Shown in pieces: positions 60,985 through 64,000 of a stretch of DNA of 64,000 nt. Numbering within the stretch: position 1 is the stretch's first letter; each line of letters starts with the position of its first letter. Location of the stretch: the NCBI GenBank assembly GCA_015698045.1, contig BLAL01000156.1, positions 310,001 through 374,000 on the forward strand, in the 5' to 3' direction. This DNA comes from Rhizophagus clarus. Its lineage: Eukaryota; Glomeromycota; Glomeromycetes; Glomerales; Glomeraceae. Under the pieces are notes generated by a model. That model was given only the letters and a program-made list of their open reading frames with translations. It searched no databases and was not told the DNA's origin. A program made the translations under genes and the position numbers.

Positions 60985-61503
60985 ATGATTTGTTCAAATA
61001 AACCGAAAATAGCAAAACGAATATTTCAACGAGAAATAAATAATATTAAACGTTATTATGCTTCAACGATTCAACTCCCTTTTCACCCACATTATGTACC
61101 ACCAGGTCAACCTTCAGCAATCACAACCGCTTCTAGTATACGGAAACAAAATAAAACTTCAAGTAAATCTTCTTTACAACTTTTATATTCTTTTAATAAT
61201 ATACAACAAAAACGTTTCGCGTTTTTTCAATTAGCTAATTCAATGATTTTTCAATTAGGGTTTGATAGATTACAAGAAGCTTCTTTTTCAAAAAGAGAAG
61301 ATATTTTTTTGTCAATGAATTTTTTTGGGGATACTTATAATGAACCTTCGAAGAGAAAAATTCCTTTTTTATTTAGAATTTCTACAATATGTTTCGTAGC
61401 AGCCAGTTTAATTAGATTTTATCATCGAGGCATTAAAGGGAGTAAAGGGAATAAGGGGAATAAAGGTAGTAATAATAAAATTAATAATCAAAATCCATCA
61501 TAA
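60985..61503 (+). CDS. unrecognised protein with one membrane segment, possibly mitochondrial
   Basis: Single-exon 172-aa frame. The N-terminus (ICSNKPKIAKRIFQREINNI, KRYYAST) is basic and lacks acids except one Glu, compatible with a mitochondrial presequence. The middle reads RFAFFQLANSMIFQLGFDRL and FSKREDIFLSMNFFGDTYNE. Residues about 128-147 (PFLFRISTICFVAASLIRFY) form one probable transmembrane helix. The end is a low-complexity basic tail of repeated KGSKGNKGNKG. I recognise no family. The clean frame, its position among conserved genes and the ordered charge pattern support a real gene. It lies 804 bp upstream of ATP5 in the same direction. Confidence 0.65.
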   Translation: MICSNKPKIAKRIFQREINNIKRYYASTIQLPFHPHYVPPGQPSAITTASSIRKQNKTSSKSSLQLLYSFNNIQQKRFAFFQLANSMIFQLGFDRLQEASFSKREDIFLSMNFFGDTYNEPSKRKIPFLFRISTICFVAASLIRFYHRGIKGSKGNKGNKGSNNKINNQNPS

Positions 61504-62307
61504 AATGACGTTATAATTAGATCATAATATAGAAAATACGAGATAATTGAAAAATTTATCATACAATTAATTTTTTTTACATGTAATTTTTTTATTCAAA
61601 AATCAATGTACATAAAACGTAATATAAGATAATTTGTTTATCTTAAACAATATATGCACTTTTATTCTTATAACAGCTAGTGTAAATAATCACACTTTGT
61701 ATGGTAATATAGTATTTAGAATTTGCTATTACAAATATTTGATAAATATTGATCAACATGAAAATCATTAACTTTAATTGGGCTAATAGAAAGAAACTTA
61801 TGATTCTCAGAATTCCCCGGTACCTAGATTAAACCTATCAGTAAATTTTCCAACAAATGATAATGAACCTTTCTTATACTAGTAAAATTTAGAGGGTTTA
61901 AACTTTAATGCTGATAACTACTTTAGCATATACAATATATGCTTCAAAAGAAGTAACTCCATAAGTAATGTTTACTTTATTAAAGCAAAAAGGAATGGAA
62001 GCAATACTTTATTTTAACCACAAGTTTTTACTATGGTTCCCAATCATTTGTTAGTACTAAATGTTTCTAATATTACTATAATAGTAATCTTTACTTCTCA
62101 AGTTTAAACTTTATTAAATATTTAAACTGATCCTAGTTAGTCTAATAATTCTTTTCTGTGTTGGGTATGAACAAAGTGAAGAAAGGCTACTTTCTAAATT
62201 TTACGATATTGGAGAGATCTAATACTAATAAATTTGTGTAACGTAGATAGATTTTGAAATTTTCAATTTTTTTCAAATCTCTTTTTTGCTTTTTTTTTGT
62301 TGGTGGA
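61504..62307. other. intergenic region upstream of ATP5
   Basis: AT-rich, no gene seen. It presumably holds the terminator of the previous gene and the ATP5 promoter. A 70-codon minus frame at 62187-62399 overlaps the first ATP5 exon and is a shadow. Confidence 0.5.
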
Positions 62308-63421
62308 ATGGCTTCTTTCACTTCGTTTAATTTGGCTAAACAATTATTAACTTCTGTTCCAAAGGTACATTTGTAAGTTACTTTATAACTAAGTTCCACT
62401 TTGTAATCATTATATAATCGTTCTAATACGTTCTTGTTTTTTTTTAAAAAAAAAAAAGTTGGCTAGGAGCTATGCCACTCCAGCCTCTACCAAAACTGTG
62501 AAGGTAACAATAATTTAATAATAATATATCAATTGATTAATATAAAGGATTAATTTCCAACCAGAAATTTTTTGCATCAGGTTCCTTTAACTCTTTATGG
62601 TATTGAAGGTCGCTATGCTACTGCATTATTTGGAGCTGCTTCTAAACAACAAACACTCGAAAAGGTTGAAACTGAACTTAATAAGATTAAAACAGTGATT
62701 GATAAAGATTCTATAATTCGTAATTTTCTTGAAGACCCTTCTTTAAGTCGTCAAGTTAAGAAAACCGGTATACAAGGATTGTTAAAAGATGGAAAATATA
62801 CCGAGACTACTAAGAATTTTTTCATAGTTTTAGCTGAAAATGGTAGACTTGGTATAACTACAAAAATTATCAATTCATTTCAATCACTAATGACTGCTAA
62901 TCGTGGTGAAGTTCCCGTTACAATTGTCTCTGTCAAGGTTGGTTTCAAAAGAAGAATTTGTAATTGATGATTGATAATTTTGAAATTTTTGATTAATTTA
63001 TTTTCGTTATTGTTTTTATTTAGGAGCTTGATTCTAATATTTTGCGTCGACTTGAAAAATCTTTGGCTAAATTCCTAGATCCAGGTCAAAAACTTATTGT
63101 TACGAACAAAGTATGTTTAATTCACAATTAGGTTTAAATTATAATAAACGTTACGCTAAAAAAAAAAAATTTTGTTTAATAAAGGTTAACCCATCGATTC
63201 TTGGTGGTTTAGTGGTTGAAATTGGAAACGATAAAACTATTGATTTGTCTGTCTCTTCCAAGCTTGCGAAACTCAATAAATTGTTGACAGGTAATTTCAT
63301 TAAGTTTTTACCGCTATTTTTTTTTTTTTTTTTTTTTTCACTTATTTTAACTAATTTAATTTTTTGTTATTCTTTATTTATAATTCTTTATTTATAATTG
63401 CAATAAACAGACGCTGTCTAA
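62308..63421 (+). CDS. ATP5: ATP synthase subunit 5 (OSCP), mitochondrial
   Basis: The oligomycin-sensitivity-conferring subunit links F1 to the peripheral stalk in the mitochondrial inner-membrane ATP synthase. Six exons in phase: 62308-62364, 62459-62503, 62581-62937, 63024-63110, 63185-63290 and 63411-63421, giving 220 aa (family about 210). The presequence MASFTSFNLAKQLLTSVPK plus LARSYATPAST is a classic mitochondrial signal. The mature part has VPLTLYGIEGRYATALFGAA (the family's 'YG-GRYA-AL' start), NFFIVLAENGRLGITTKIIN, and the C-terminal signature NPSILGGLVVEIGNDKTIDL followed by SVSSKLAKLNKLL. The last exon encodes only the final residues DAV and stop. The start is fixed by the presequence. 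Identification is firm. Confidence 0.95.
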
Positions 63422-63465
63422 TTCTCTTAATATTTGAGAAAATTGGCAAATTGTAATATTATATT

Positions 63466-63925
63466 TTATTTATACGAATTACAGTTTTTTTTTGTCTCAC
63501 GACAAAGTGAATTTTGTAATAAGCTCCAATGACTCATAATACAAAATATTATTGATGAAAAATGAAATCCATAATAATTCATAAAAACAATTTCTTTCAG
63601 TACAAAATCTATTATATGTTTAAGAGTTAAAAATGCACTTGCTTTTTCTAAAAAGAATTTGATCCACTTATCAAATTGCAAATCTGACAGTTTCTTTATA
63701 AAATTGAAAAAATCATTTGCATAATCACGTAAGGAAATGTATAACCTGTAAGTAAATCTGATACCAATTTAAGTTTAAGGAGACAAGTTTCATTTGTTCG
63801 CTCTTTCTTCAATATTACAAGTCATCTCCTAAAAATTGTTGGTCATATTTTTGTTCACGCAAACATAGATTCTTCTCAGATTTTAGTAATGAAATACGAA
63901 ACTTTGGAATCAAATTATAAAAATG
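63466..63925 (-). CDS. partial unrecognised gene at window edge
   Basis: Two minus-strand pieces join in phase across a GTAATA..TTACAG intron (63746-63818): the upstream piece (about 63925-63819) reads SHFYNLIPKFRISLLKSEKN then LCLREQKYDQQFLGDDL, and the downstream piece (63745-63466) reads LYISLRDYANDFFNFIKKLS and DLQFDKWIKFFLEKASAFLT, ending NCNSYK. Upstream the frame is closed by TGA, although another frame (VSKIWFLDDLNKKNNIITFL) stays open to the window edge, so either an intron or a frameshift separates them. It may be a degraded repeat-family gene. No family recognised. Confidence 0.4.
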
Positions 63926-64000
63926 TGATGATATTGTTCTTTTTATTCAAATCATCAAGGAACCAAATCTTGGAAACTTTTTTGAATTTAATAAAAAGGT

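Overview
The window looks like a chromosomal piece of a very AT-rich fungus. Introns are short (about 55-150 nt, GT..AG). The genes encode conserved eukaryotic proteins, and DNA transposons are abundant. The combination of high AT content, CACTA-like elements with Plavaka/Tnp2-type transposases and a small DIRS-like remnant suggests an arbuscular mycorrhizal fungus (Glomeromycota, Rhizophagus-like). That assignment is inference; no rRNA or marker gene is present.

The window has two unlike parts. Positions 1-54,100 are almost entirely transposons, their debris and tandem repeats. Positions 54,290-63,421 hold five compact genes: ECT1 (ethanolamine-phosphate cytidylyltransferase, -), a VMA22/CCDC115-like V-ATPase assembly factor (+), CCR4 deadenylase (-), an unrecognised membrane protein (+) and ATP5/OSCP of mitochondrial ATP synthase (+). 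ECT1 and VMA22 diverge from a 152-bp interval. A partial unrecognised minus-strand gene follows ATP5.

In the repeat part I could place exact ends and 3-bp target duplications (TSD) for four CACTA-like elements: E1 7630-17310 (TSD TGT), E6 17511-21492 (TSD ATT), E3 41325-51821 (TSD ATA) and E2 47716-50653 (TSD CCA, nested inside E3). E1 appears intact. It carries a 1029-aa two-exon transposase and, divergently, a six-exon 545-aa gene for a protein with an SR/RS-rich N-terminus and an acidic Asp/Asn tail. Decayed copies of this RS gene lie at 33.6 kb and 35.6-38.0 kb; the latter ends at a truncated sister element (E4, right end 38663). A second transposase family (28.9-32.4 kb and 38.7-40.4 kb), ending in a BAH-like domain, is decayed. 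It also has a divergent charged accessory gene (26.7-27.7 kb). E6 and the TIR element E7 (22990-26696) each carry a small Myb/SANT-like gene copy.

E3 is inserted in a DIRS-type reverse-transcriptase remnant: joining the flanks and keeping one ATA recreates the family's conserved LASLIGK-type motif. E3 is itself interrupted by at least one further element (E2) and probably another (about 43.3-45.5 kb). The most interesting unit is the divergent two-gene E1 system (transposase plus RS-domain protein), together with family-specific palindromic subterminal repeats that could be its binding sites.
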